From assembly GCA_904066235.2 (NCBI GenBank), contig CAJFCV020000002.1, positions 1,860,001 through 1,924,000 of the forward strand: a stretch of DNA of 64,000 nt. Reading direction: 5' to 3'. This document shows positions 1 to 14,100 of the stretch, piece by piece (the stretch's first letter is position 1; each line of letters opens with the position of its first letter). Source of the DNA: Bursaphelenchus xylophilus. Lineage: Eukaryota > Nematoda > Chromadorea > Rhabditida > Aphelenchoididae. The notes beneath the pieces were generated by a model. That model was given only the letters and a program-made list of their open reading frames with translations, did no database searches and was not told the DNA's origin. The position numbers and the translations under genes are program-made.

Positions 1-223
1 GCAAAAAACCTACTATTTTGCATCCGGGACGCATCGAAAATGTGGCAAAATGCTTCCCTCTCAAAGTGAAAAAAACTTTGTTTTGAAGGCCTTTCCCTCA
101 CAAAAAGAGCGCTTTTGAAATCGGAGTTTTTTCACTTGGAGAGGGAAGCATTTTGCCACATTTTTGTTACTTCCCGGATGCAAAATGGTACGTTTTTGCC
201 ACTGGATCAGGTCCATCACTGTA
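1..223. repeat. palindromic repeat, family A (left-truncated copy)
   Basis: Imperfect inverted repeat. Both halves carry the GCAAAATG and CATTTTGC words and the complementary CTTGGAGAGGGAAGCATTTT type core. The right end reads CCACTGGATCAGGTCC followed by CACTGTA, the family terminus; the left end is cut by the window edge. At least eleven other copies occur in the window, several with clear TA flanks, so it is a MITE-like DNA transposon derivative. Confidence 0.85.
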
Positions 224-234
224 GCCCGTCCGTA

Positions 235-2166
235 AAGTTGCAGGAGTGATCTTTGCGACGCTCATTACGTGTCAAAAGTAAGAGTTTGAGCGACAGCCCG
301 AAAAACTCTATTGCACGGTGCAGAAAGCAACGTTGCACAGTGCAAGGTGACCTTTTCTTTTTGCACAGTGCATGTCGCAAAAATCACTCTAGCTTCTTCG
401 CGGGTGGACTAGTATCACAAAGATTATTCTAAAAATCGTTTCTAGTTTTTTTTCGGAAGCCATACAACCTTTTTGAATTCGAAAATCATGAAAAAGATGA
501 TTTTTATGACCTCAAAACACCATCGAACCCGGGAAACATCTCCCACCTCCAGATGGTCATGCCTTGCGGGCTGGGTTTTAGAGTGATGGACGGTGGAACG
601 ACGCATGGGCCAAGAAGAATGGGGCCACATTAATTCCCCCTTTTTCCCATTCTTTTTGGGGATAAATGCGAAAAAGCGGGGCCGTTTTCCGCCGCTTGCC
701 CTCCGGCGCTTTCTCCTCTCTTGTTCGCTCGTAAAATTGGTTTTTTTTTCGTTTTTCGTCGGTGTGAAAGAAGGAAGGAAGAAGACACCGAGGACATTTC
801 ACACCTCTGATGGGATTCGAATTTTTGGCGAATTTTTTGAATTTTTGAAATTTTTTAATTTTTAGGCTAATTACTGGAGGTGTAAATTTAACTTTTTTTT
901 AAATGTATTACTTTAAAATAGCCACGTGACAATTTTTGACAACCTTAGCCCGCAATTTGAAAGCGCAGCCAAGATATTCAACGGTATTTTTGCGAGAGAG
1001 CACGCAAAATGAGGAGAGACGGCCAGAGAAAAGACATTTTAGGCTATATCTTTTTGGGGTTTTCTTGGAAAGAATTAATTTTTAGCAGTAATATTGTATT
1101 TGCTAGGTAGACCAAGCCCCGAAATTCTCGCTTTAAAATTTTCAAAAAAAAATGGCAAATTCTCCGCAACTTCCAACCAAAAAATTTTGATTTTCCCGCC
1201 AAAATTTTTGTGTGAAAATTACTTTTTTTGCCTTTGGCAACTTTTTTTAAAATCTGCTTCAAGTTTGGGCGAAAACTATTTAGCAATTTTTCCTATCCCT
1301 CTCCTCATGTCTACTGTAATATAACCTATTTTTCCTCGCGGCAAAAGTTCATTTGTCCGTCTAAATTGTCCAGCATTGTCGTCTAACCTTGGCCAATATT
1401 CGCCTTCTTCGCTGTTTTCTCGCCCTTCTAATAGTGGCCAATTTTGGCGGCCATGATCTTCTCGTAAACCCACGGCTAATTTGGGCCAAGTGGAACGCCC
1501 AAAAACGGGGGCTTTGCGGAAGTCATTGCCAAAAACAGATTGCAAGTATATTCTGCGTCTATTTTGCTGTCTAAAAAAGAAACGTATTTGAAAAAAACTA
1601 TCTGAAAGTTGGTGAAAAATCGATAGTTGGGGATTTGGAGAAACCTGTTTTGGAATTTGATTCAGATCCGAAGGAGCTCTTCTGCTGGTTGGTTTCATAT
1701 ACATATTAGAATACACTATATCCTATAGGAATTTGTGGTGATTGCGGCTTCCAAAGCTGGTATCAGCTGGCTTTAATCAGCTTGGAGTCTGAAGAAATCA
1801 GCATATTATACTTGACCAGTAAATTGAGCTGTGGTCAAACTTTGATTCTAAATATCTGGCGAGTGAGAAGACACTGGACAATAAGTCAGCCGGCGTTGGA
1901 ATCTACAAGAAATCAGCTATAATATCGGCCGAAAAAATTGTCTACCATCACTGCAACAATCAAGGATTTTTTGGATTTTAACTTTCTCATCCGATTTTTG
2001 AACTTGTCGAAGTTTTATTGCAATTTTTGGGACCGCTGAAAGCACTACATTTCCGCAGTATAATCTATTATAATCTACCGGCTATCAGCTTTAAACACAC
2101 ATAAGAATCATCGTTGAAAAATTGTCCACTTAGCTACAGCTCCGTAAAAATCACCCTCATCTCCAA
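235..2166. other. upstream non-coding region with degenerate repeats
   Basis: No supported gene. Positions 235-417 hold a repeat with GCAC(A/G)GTGC words and ends resembling other copies near 11.0, 43.0 and 45.3 kb. Positions 950-1320 hold a degenerate relative of palindromic family D, recognisable by the GCAGCCAAGATATTCAACGG segment. Positions 580-820 and 1390-1700 contain short open frames on both strands without codon bias or splice context. The 5' end or promoter of the RhoGAP gene probably lies in the last few hundred bases, but no clear signal was recognised. Confidence 0.5.
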
Positions 2167-5100
2167 ATGATTCCCTTCAGCCCGCATCCCTCCAGCGGTG
2201 AGGCCTACAAAAACTCGCCCGTTAAATGGCGCTCCTTAACTCATCTCGTCCAAAGTCGTCGCAGCTCCACGGCTGAATTGGCCCGCAACGCCAGCCATCG
2301 CCGCTCACAGAGCACTTCAGCCATCACACCGCCACATCTCCGTCCGCCGGAGCGAAGGGGGTCCGTGGAGGAGAAGCCACGCAAGTCGTCGTTGAGTGGA
2401 CTAATTGAGTTGAAAAGATTTTTGCCAGCCGCCGTGCAGAAGACGTTGTCGTCCAGTAACAGCAGCTTGACTCAAGGTATGTTGAGAGTTTGTAAAATAC
2501 GCTGATTTCCTTGGTTAGCTTTATAGTATTTAACTCTTCATTTTATGTTGACTACTACGTGTACAAAAGATGACTAAAAAGAGAACACTGCTAAAATTTA
2601 TCAGCAGTTGTGCCGATTACAAAACAAACAAAAGAGTTTTGAACCAATCTTGCTTCCGCTGACCATTCATTGTCCGATAAGGGCAGTAAGCAGTAAAGTA
2701 AACAAGATTAGTAAGTAAGTCACTCGTCGTAAGACCGCTGTTATCAGTGCCCGCCATTTGTCAAAACAGGGGTCGTAAAATGGAGGGGTTATGACTTGAT
2801 GACTTAGTTTGGGGTGTTCCGAAAGCAAAATTATACTTTTACATGATTTTGGGGAAAATGGACGCTAGATGAGTCGCTGGGTGATCTATGCGGCATGCAC
2901 TGTGCAAAAAAGGTCAGGGTGCTTATAGTCGCTGAAATCACTCTAGTAACTTTGTGGATGAAGAACTAGGGTAGCTTTTAAACCTTTTTGCAGTTTTTTA
3001 TGTTATCAGCCTGTCGGGAAAATAATGTAAATTCGTTGCAAAAAAGTTTCGTTTCGCCGAATTCCCAGCCATGGCTAGCCGTTGCAAAGCGATGATGTTC
3101 AATTCCAAGGGGCGACGAATCCACATTATTTTCCCGACAGGCTGATATAAACCAATATTTACCAGCAAATCTCAGTTTGTCGGGAAAATAATGTGGATTT
3201 TTGCAAAAGGTTTCGCTCTCCGCAGTCGAGCTCTAAATCTCCGGCTTTGGCTTCCCATCGCAAAGCATTGCTAATGGCGATTTCAAGGTCTGATGAATCC
3301 ACATTATTTCCTCAATAGAGTAATATCTTTTCTCAAATTTTTGTTGTCGGGAAAATAATGAGCGCTTTGTCGCATCGAAAATCGCATCGCCGCCGAGAAA
3401 ATGAACTGTGTCGCGGCAAAATCAAACTTCTTTTCACTTCAGCGACACGATCGGCGTAGTAACTTTGTGCTTATTATTTTCCCGACAGACTGAAATGCCA
3501 TAATTTCATTATGGCCTACGATCACCGCGTGAGCTATATGCGGCAACGGCTCTGTGCAGTCAAGACTTCTCGACCACCAAGTAATAATTTTCACACTCCA
3601 AAGAACGTGCGCTTTATTGTTTTGCGGAAAACCCGCGCCATTCTTTCCGGATCTTCGGAAGCGAAAAGAGCTCCGCTTTCGAAGGTAATCGGTATTTAAA
3701 AAGCGACAATTATTGCTCGTCGAGTTGATTTTTGAGCCTTTAAAAATTGATTTCAGCGACTTTTTACAAGGCAGTTTTTTTGGTTCTTTCAAATTTGCGA
3801 TTCGTAATATTTGTACTGATAAGCTTCCGGCTTCAGTTGTGCTCTCAAAAAAAAACCGTGGTTCTAATTTTTTACGAGTTATAAATTTCAAAATCGTATG
3901 GAAAAAGGTAGCTTTGCAGATAAAAGATAATTAAGGTGTGGTGCGGAAATTAGAAAATTAGAGGAAGCATGTGGTTGATGACGTCTGAAAATTTGTGGTC
4001 ACAAAATTAGAGAAATATCAGGCTGTCGGAAAGATAATGAGCACAATTTCGCTGTGCCAATCGCGTCGTTGAAATGAAAAGCAATTTGTCACGACACAAT
4101 TTAAATATTTTCTCCGCGGCGATGCAATTTTTGATGCGATATTTTTCTCATTATTTTCCCGACATACTGATAGACAAATTTTCAGTGGCCAGGGGAACGA
4201 TTTTTCTACCGTAATCTACATAGTATGATATAGATTTTGCATTGGTAACCGGCTGGTACAGATAAATATACGAATCTATTGAATTTATCCAGCGCTTTCA
4301 AAGTTATGGAAGTTTGTTTTCAAAAAATGCTTTCTGAACCTTTAAAAATGCCTGGTTAACTTTATAGTGACTATTCAAGCTCCTTATACACTAAGAAAGT
4401 TAATTCGCAACATCTAACTGCCAAATCTATCTTTTGAATTTTCTGTTCTAATCGTAAGAAAATACAGGGTGGGGCATCTTTGTGGCCCGATTTGAATTGG
4501 CTATAACTTCTTTAGTTTTTGGCCAAATTTTAAAATTCTTTTTTTCCCTGAATCGTCAGCCAACCCCATTTTGTTTGATACCAAATATGTTATACATAGT
4601 AAGTGTATATCTACAGTTATTGTATTTATTCTGGGAGTTCATTTTTTCGGTCGTTTTCCGGTTGTTTTTTCGGTCTTTCCCGGTGTGTCCGGAAATGGAG
4701 TACGGTGCGGAAGAAAAATACGGTGGAATTTCCCCTCCCGAAAATCGACGATGAGAATAAGAACAAAAGTGAAGATCAACCTCCAGAGAAAAGTGAAGAT
4801 CAACCTCCAGAGTTCGTCGAATGGTCCTTGCTGAAGGCATTCCCTCAGTTCTGGCCAAAATTCGTGATCTCATATGCGGATTTTTTTCTGAATTTTGACA
4901 AAACTTCTTAAATTTTCAGCTCCTTTCGTACTCATGTTTCCTGCTTTTTTTGTTTCCTGTTAACGCTGCCAGTCTCAAGGAACTTATTCCACGAACGTCG
5001 AATTGTCTTGCGATCTGGAGGTTAGGCATTACGTCCGTATTTCATGCGGTATCCCCGTTTGAAAATTTATCGCCGAACCGTACTTGCTATACCAAACCAT

Positions 5101-8100
5101 AGACCAAGCTTTTTCTTCCACACCGGACTCCATTTTCGGACACACCGGGAAAGACCGAAAAAACAACCGAAAAACGACCAAAAAAATGAACTCCAAGAAT
5201 AAATCCAATAACTGTAGATGACACTTACCTATGTATAACATATTTGGTATCAAACAAAATGGGGTTGGCTGACGATTCAGGGAAAAAAAGAATTTTAAAA
5301 TTTGGCCAAAAACTAAAGAAGTTATAGCCAATTCAAATCGGGCCACAAAGATGCCCCACCCTGTACTGGCTGATTTCCAAACATGCCCACTGAATCTCCG
5401 TGGTCTTTTGCAGTGGGGACCTGATCCAATGGCAAAAAAAGTACCATTTTGCATCCGGGAGATATCAAAAACGTGGCAAAATGCTTCCCTCTCCAAGTGA
5501 AAAAACTTCGTTTTGAAGGGCGCGCTCTTTCCCCCACAAAAAGAGCGCACTTTTGAAATTGGAGTTTTTTCTCTTGGAGAGGGAGGTATTTTGCCACATT
5601 TTTTGATGCTTCTTGGATGCCAAACGGTACGTTTTTTGCCACGGGATCAGCTCCCCCACTGTAGCTGCCTGCAAGTGTGGGCCGCCAGAAATGGAGTTAT
5701 CATTATCTACCAGTCATTTTTGCAATTTCTTATGACATTGCTGACAAAAGTGAATTACACAAATGTCGCAATACACTATTATTTTTTACAGTTTTCTTCA
5801 CTTAAGCCTACGAGTCGAACACCATCTCTATCTCAGTTTATCCACAAAACCAGTTGCCTACTTTTTCCATTGCTTTTGTTTATTGTAATCGACGTATTAA
5901 ACGTGATCTGACCGCTTCCCTCAACACGATTTTATTTGATTGTAATTGCGCAACAATAAAAGCGGAGGGCTTTTCCGTTTTCATAAGTGGATGCGGATTT
6001 TCCGATACAATAGAACTTGAATTTGCAGCGGATATTCTCATGTTGTGTTGGGGCAGTTTATTTGTTGGTGGTCACTGGCTATTTATGTGATGGGATCTAT
6101 GCGGACTTTGTCGAAGGGACATTAGTAGACAGTAAATTTTCTAGCCATAATTTGGGTCAATTTCTTTCTAATACATAGCTCGCTGAAGACAACCGAAAAT
6201 TCTGACATATAAAGTTTCATCTTTTATTCCTACCGTAGAGCCTAATGTTTCCACGAAAATTCAATTTTTTCTGCGTGCAACTGGCAAAGATATGACCAAA
6301 AAAGCGCTTTTCTTTTTTACTCTGTAACCGCTCTCCGCATTTCGCGCATTCTTTCGGCCGCCAAGACAGTTGAATATCTCGGTGGCGCCTATGAAGCCTG
6401 TGCTAAGGGATTTACAATCTGTACAGATTAATATCGATACGTGGGATGTGCTTGAAGCGTGCGCAAAATTAAAAGAAAATCTGAGCGTCGCATTTAGGCG
6501 ACTTGTCCCTGGGCGGACTAGAGGGTCTGGCTAGCGGAGGGCTATTTGAGGGAGATAACCAACAGGTTTTCATTACGATGAACTGTAAACTTGCTTATAA
6601 TACGTATGATATTACAGTGACTGAACTGATCCAGTGGCAAAAAACGTGTCATTTTGCATCCGGGAAGTTTCAAAAATGTGGCTAAATGTCTCACTCACCA
6701 ACTAAAAAAAAACGCCGTTTTGAACTGCGCGCCCTTTCCCTCACAAAAAAAAGTGGGCGTTTTTTTGAAATCGCAGTTTTTTTGCATTTGGAGAGGAGGT
6801 ATTTTGCTGAATTTTTGATACTCCCCGGATGCAAAATGGTACGTTTTTTGCCACTGGATCAGGTCCGCGACTGTAAGAGCCTGGCTGGTGAAGGGCTATT
6901 TGAGGGAAATAACCAACTGGTTTTCATGAGGATAGGCTAGCAGCTTTCTTATTATATAATTGTTTTGCTGGCCAATATAGCGGGATAATCGATTTTTTTC
7001 AAATTGCCCAATCTTACTACTTTCTTTGTACTGTGTAATTTCCGGCTTTTTGAACCGGGCAGTAGGCTTTTTTGGGTTATCGCTGGGCCCTTTTTCTGCA
7101 CAATGCAAACGCCAAAAATCACTCCAGCGACTTTGCGAACACACTAGTATACAGCATTCATGTTTAATAATATTTTTTTGTTGTTATATCAAGTAGTTAG
7201 TTCTTAAAATCGCTTCAAATCTCCCTTGTTTATACCCTAAAGTTCGTGGATGACGTCTTACCATATTTGACCTCTACGTTACTCGATTTATGATGTCCTC
7301 AACTTTGATCTCTTCCCAGCACTTCCTCTCGGTCCTCCTCGAACCCTGGACTTGTACCTAAATGCGTTGCCTCAAACTCGATTTTCCATCCGCCCCACAT
7401 CTGGCCATTTCCTTAACAAATAACATGGTGGGCCAAATTTTTGCGGGGAAAAAGTTTAGTTCGATTTCCCATCTGTGACTTTTTCGAACGAAGAAAAAAA
7501 GAAGTTTTCGGCCCCAGATTCGCGTTATGCTAATCATATAAACAAACATTTTTTTGTTTTCACGACGCCTCAAAGCCTTGTAGTCCAATAATCCTCGCGG
7601 TTGGGTGGGTTGCATGGGGATGTTGAAATGCGAATTGGGAGGGGGATTTTCTTGAAATGCCGTTGAAAAATAAGCATTTTTTGACTAATAAAGTATAAAT
7701 GCCAAAAAGCCGGCAAAAACCGCGATTTTGGCGCTACGGCTTTTCGGCTCAGCAACAGTTCGAATCAACGATACTATAGATACTGTCGTTTGTCGTCTTA
7801 TGCACAAGAGAGGCTAGAAGAAGGCTAAGTTAGTAGGAATAATAGGATTTATCGGTTTTTAGGATAGCTTATAACTTATGTATTTTGAGGTATTTTGCAT
7901 GTACTAACATCAACAATGTCTAGATAAAAACTGCAGATCTTCATTTTTTGCCCCAAAATTTGGTCTTTTATATATTACAATTCCTCAGGGTAAGGAAAAC
8001 TAACGTTAGTAATAGCTAAAATTAGGAAAAGTTTAACATATTTCAAGTCTCCGCCGAGCCTCCGCCGAGCACCCGCCGTCCATGGTGGGTTTTTTTCGGG

Positions 8101-11100
8101 TTTTCCAGGCTTTGTAGCCACTTCCCTACGGCTTTGTCAGGCCTAATAGGCACTTCCCACACTTTTTTTTTGGATATCCGCCTGACCTACGCCCCAAGAT
8201 ATCAATCGATTTTGCGTTGACCTGAACTGTCGTTGACTTGAAAAGTCGAGAAGCGGAGATAACCCGAAGGATGGTCAAAATAAAATTAATTTTTGATGCA
8301 AACAAATTTTTTGGCACCTTGCGAATTGCTTTACAAAGATTGGACTGAATATCTAGCAAAGCCTTTATATAGTAAACCCAATTTTTGTGTAGTGGACGTT
8401 CAGACGTATAGATAGGTATTGAGAATAGACAGAAGTTGGGAATAAGGTTCATTGAGAAGACCACATCGGGAAAGAGAAACTGAGATTATGTTCCAATAAT
8501 TGGTGACAAGACGTTGCTTTTATATGAGTTGGTTTATGCTAATTTTCTTGGGAATTGTGAAGGCCTTTGAGGCTCTACAACGTTTTGTCTCATTGCGTAG
8601 CTTTTTTTTACCCAAGGGTGTCATTTCATCTGTATGAAACCCGAATCGTAAAGCAGTCCTGCTCTCGCAAACCGTTGAAGCCATTTTTTGACCACTGGTC
8701 ATCTTTAGCATTGGCCTACATTCCCGCCCCTCGGGCCTTTTTTTTAATGTCCGCTATACACATTTTATCATGTGTATAGCGCTCTTCAATTCGCTGTCAT
8801 CCCAGACATCAAAACCAAATAATTCTTTTGTTGCATCGTATCATTTATCATTATTTTTCCGCGTATTCCCCTCCAATTTGCACCGCTCTCTGATTGCCCG
8901 CAGGCAACGTCGGAGCCCCTTTTTTGGAGCCAGCTGTTTTTTGCTTCTTCAATAATATTTCCGACCCAAAAAACTGACCAATTGCATATTCGTACTGCTC
9001 GGTTTGGGCGGCGAGAAAAGATATTTTTTTCGAGCAGCAAAAGCGGAAAATGGACGGAAAGTGCATCCCGTTTGGGGCCCAAAAAATGGACGCCGCAAAG
9101 CCGTTTTATTATTTATTTTTCCACCCCACCTTTTGGCCTTTTTTGGGGCTTGGGTGTGACGCTGGAGAAAAGCAGCACGTAGTGCGGGAAATAGTACGGG
9201 AATGGCACGTGACACTGAACCTATGATGAGACGTATTTTTGGCGGTTTCGGGGGCAATGGATGAGGAATATGGGGGTTTAAAGCGATTTTAGAAGGGACT
9301 TCCGGAAACAATGATGGTTTTTTGGCTATGAAAATTTGAGAGCTAAAATCTGATATTCCCTGTTGCTACTACCTTAAGGATTTGTCGCGTTGAAGCGCCC
9401 CGTCTTTGGCATTTACCACAGGCGACACAACTCCTCATTGTGAGATTCTGACGGAGGTTGAGACGCTACTAGCTAGCTACTGTAGGCTACAGTGATCCAT
9501 TCCGTAAATTTTAACTTTTCTGGGTGCTGCAATACAAATGTCAGTCCGTCGGGAAAATAATGAGCACAATGTCGCAGAACCGATGAAGAAGAAAAGCAAT
9601 TTGATTTTGCCGCGGCGCAATTCATTTTCTCGACAGGAATGATGATTTTCGATGCAACAGAGGGCTCATTATTTTCTCGACATACTGATATCAGCAAAAA
9701 ATTTGAGGCAGATCTGAAGGCATCATATCTAACGCTCTTTTTGTCATCTTGCTATACCGATGATTAATATAAAACATGGACTAATTTTGACCTTTTTTTG
9801 AGCTCTATTACACTCTAAGTTCATTCTGTTAGGCACGATTTACAGTAAGGGACCTGATCCAGTGGGAAAAAACGTACCATTTTGAATCCGGGAAGCACTA
9901 AAAATGTGGCAAAATGCTTCCCTCTCTTTCAAAACAAAGTTTTTTTTTCACTTGGAGAGGGAAGCATTTTGCCACATTTTTGATGCTTCCCGGATTCAAA
10001 ATGGTACGTTTTTTTGCCACTGGATCAAGTCACTGTATCTAGAAACCTCTCCTGTGCCTTTCCCATTTATTCCATGGAGTTTTGAAGGCTGTCAAAATTG
10101 GCAACTTCCACTCACTTTCACCCCAACTTAACCCCTCAAACTCTCGACCGTTCCGGCCCGCATTTGGTGACCTCACGCCTTTTTCCGATACCCGATCTAA
10201 TCCCTGCCTTGTAAACACATTACTTTCGCCCCATCCTTTCCGGCCGCAAACCCCTCCGGCTACGATCATGATTTATCGGTTGGGATTGTAACATCGGCGT
10301 GGGGTAATCCCTTATTCTACCATGCCCTGGTTTGATTTATGGCCCGCGAGGAATGCGAAAAGAATGCGTTTTGCATTAAACCCATTTGGTCCGGGGCCCC
10401 CCTTGTCCCCGCCGGTTGCCTCCGGCGCGGCGCTCTTTTCGCTTCTTTCTTCTTCCGCTGGCGGTGTCGGAATTATTGGCTTCATTGGGTGCTGGTGGAG
10501 CCAAAAATAGACGCTTTGCTTCCATTACTTTATTCCCAACCATTCCCGTTTGCAACTCGCCGCTGCGCCCGGCCCCCAAACGTCCATTTTTTATGCGCCT
10601 CGGATTGGCGAGGCTTGGGTTGGGAGTTGGAATCTTGGAGAAGCGTTGCGCCGGGATTTTCATGCCTTTCTTTAGCGTCGTAGTGGGATTTGATGTCTTG
10701 ATAGATCGTTTCAAACTGCTTCCGGGCTAAGCATTGCACTTGATTTTACGCTTTGAAAGAAAGGCTCAATTTTTGAGCAAGAGCGTTGGGTTGAATTTGA
10801 AGGCTAGAAAGTTGATTGAATCAAATTTTTGACCGTCTATAAGCGTTGTGTCTAATTTTCAGACTTTGAAAGCAATAAATTTGCCGATATGACACTATAA
10901 ACTTACCGATCGCAAAAGTTATTTATCTAACAATAAGCGGGGCCTTCCAATTTTTTCAAATCTTTTTCATACTAGTCCTTCAGGAAAGTCGTCTGGCTGA
11001 AATCGGCAACACCTACTGCGAGAAAGCAAAAGCTTTTTTCACTGTGCAATTTTGCTGTGCAATTTCTTCCTTTTTGCACCGCGCAATAGGCTTTTTTGGC

Positions 11101-14100
11101 TGTCGCTGGCATCCTCTGCGTTTTTGGCACAGTTCAGACACCAGAAATCAATCCGGCTGCTTTCCCCAAGGACTAGTATGACACGACCTATATAGGCTAA
11201 AAAAAATACGTAAAAAAATTGATTTCTTGAATTTGACAGGGGAAGTACTCCAAGTTCGACGCTCAGATTTCCTTTAAATTTTGCACACACGTCGGGTATG
11301 GACTAAATATCAATTCCTGAAAGTTTTAGCTCGCGCTTTGCGGGCGCCGCCGAGATATTGAACGATTTTTGCCGCCGAGAGAGCACGCTAAACGTGGAGA
11401 GTAGTCAGAGAGAAAAAAAACGCTTTCGGCCATAACTTTGGCAGCTTCGTGCGGAAAAATTTGGTTTTTTGTAAAAACATTATCCTCTACGGTAGAAATA
11501 GGCATGAAACTTTTCGTGCCGAAATTCGGCAAAAAGTCCTAAATTTTTGCCGACTTTCGATCTAAAAATCTCGGTTGTTTCTGCAAAGCGCGAGCTAGGA
11601 TTCTCGCATATATCTTAGAACAGATTATTCTATAAATTTGTGCCAAGTTTCATCAAAATCTGAGCGTCGCACTTGGAGTACTTCCCCTGTAAATTCCAAA
11701 CTTTTTCCAAAATTTTGCATTTTTTGACTGATTTTCAAAACTTTCCAAAAAAATTTTTTTCTCAAAAAATTATTTTTTTTCTAAATTCCAAACTTTTTCC
11801 AAAATTTTCCAAAATCCCCGGCCATGAACCCGAAACAGAGAGCTCAGTTTGTGGCCACTGGCTCTCTTTTCCCTCCGCCGCCTCGGGTTTTTTTACATTC
11901 TCGGTTTTTACTTTTTTACTCGAATTTCGTCCTCAAGCCCCCTTCGTTTTTCATAAGACAGAGCTGCAAAAGTTTGTATAGTGATCGGGTGGGTGGAAAA
12001 ATCGAGTAGGTTATGACGTCATACGGTAGAAATAATGCTGGAAAACGGGGGTTTTGTTCGACTTTCGGGGTGTAGGTGGTGGAGATGATATAAAAGAGTT
12101 ATGAAATTGAGGTCAAAAAATATTGTGGGGAATTTTATTGTTTTGGAAAACGATTTTTGATCAATTTGTGTGGGAATTTTGGGATTTTTTGGAAATATTT
12201 TTTTTTGTATTTTATGGAAAAAATTGTGAAATTTTGGCCAAAAAAATTTTTTTTGAATATCGCCGGATTTTTTTTATTCTTTTTCAGGCAATTTTTTTTC
12301 TGAATTTTTGAATTTTTTCAAAAAAAAAAAAATAAAAAAATTACATTTATTAAAAAAATAAATGTAATTTTTTACATTTTTTTAAACATGTTACAATTTG
12401 TAAAATACGACCATCAATGATGCAAAAATTTTTTTTGAACCCTTGACCTATTATTTGTCGAAAGAAACGGTCCCAATTTTTTATCCCCTAAGGGCATTCA
12501 CCGAACAGATTAATATCCGATGTTGAATTAACCTTCAATCTCCTACAATCCACTTTTCATCTACTAAATCTCATGTACGCAGGCTACAAGCCCTTAAAAA
12601 TGTTTTAAAAATTTTTCCAACAAATTTTGATTACTCAAAGAAAAAACGTTCGAGTTCGGCCTTTTCCGTATGCAAATTTCTAATCGCTCGTTTGCAGGAT
12701 GACGCATTTGTTTCGGCTTGACCAAAGGTCAGGCAGATTTTTCCCCACTGCTGAATCATGGCTCTGTTTTCCGAGACGAAGCGACGGTGTTTCGCCTGGA
12801 ATTTTCGCTTTTCAATCGGGGAAACGCGGATTTTGTATGATTCTGTACGAAACAAGGGGTTATAGTGAATTTAGCCATTAAAGTAGACAATAAGAAAGAT
12901 CATGAAGTACTACGCTTTGTCCTGTTCATTGTATTTCACCCTTTACTCGCAAGATTTACCGACTTTTTAAACGGTTTTTGCAAAATTTTCCCTTTTTCTG
13001 AAAATTCCTGACCTTTTCAAATTTTTGATTATAACTCATTGAAAAATTACCTTAGGCCATTGATTTTTTGAACGTTAGTAGAGGACATCATTACTAATAT
13101 TTGAGGAAAATATATTTTTAATCAGTTTACTTCCTGAGATTTTATGGGGATATAAACTTATACATCTTTTTCCTGATTTTTACGAAATTTTTCGGTCGTA
13201 AAATGTAAAATACGGCTTTTATTTTTCTGTTTTTTGTTCTCCAGCGATCGAATATGTCTCCGTAGAGAAATTGATGTGAATATTTTATCATTTTAAGGCG
13301 GTCTATGGCCTGAATTTTTAGAAATCTTGAAAAAAAATCATCGATTTTTTCCAAGTAATTTCCAAAATTTTGTTGATTTTTTTGCAAAATGAAAGTAAAA
13401 TACGCAATTGCAGGATTCATACAGCCTTGTAAAGCCTTCTAAATTGCATTTCAACTCTTCATAAGCTATTTGCGACTCATTTCTGATCAAGTTTGCTCAC
13501 TTTACCCTCTTCATTTGACTAAAATTCCCTTCAAATCGGCCTTTTCAAGATGATATCATCCTCGCATGATCGAAAAATAGCGCAGCGGTCAAGAAGATTT
13601 GGCCGCGAGCACTTGAAAACCTATACTCGGCTCGCTCTGTTTGTGTACTCAGCTGTTTTGCAAGTAAAAGTTGTTTTGGTCGGGGATCGTTTACCGCTGA
13701 TTTTCGTACCAACTACTGCTCTATTCTCTTGACTATTCAATTTGAGGTGACTTCTACTGCTCACAAGGTTTTTGTCAAAGGCTATGGGTGCAGTCAGAGG
13801 TCGTTTTGCGATGGTGGATTAAACTGTAAGAAAGATATTACAGTAAAACGGAAAGATGTTGTTATTTCGGTCGATTTTTGGCAAAAAAAGGTGGCTATAG
13901 GCTGATTAAACCGCTAACTGTCAAGAAAAATTGTAACAAAATAGTCTTACAGGGTGTTTACCCTGTAAAATATAGACCTTCTCTCGTTTTAGTAGGGCCA
14001 CGGAGGAGTTTTGCTCAAAAATTTGCATTTTCTTCATCATTTTTGACGAAAATCAATAACAGATGTTTTAAAACCTAATTTTACCATCTCTAAAGGCCAT

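Noticed and set aside
5029..5642. - strand frames of 106-173 codons
   Set aside because: They span the end of the family-C element and a family-A palindrome; their sequence repeats in other palindrome copies, so they are repeat-derived.
10322..10739. Overlapping open frames on both strands around 10.3-10.7 kb
   Set aside because: Frames in four readings are open at once because of GC-rich composition, and no phase-compatible donor to the RhoGAP exons was found.
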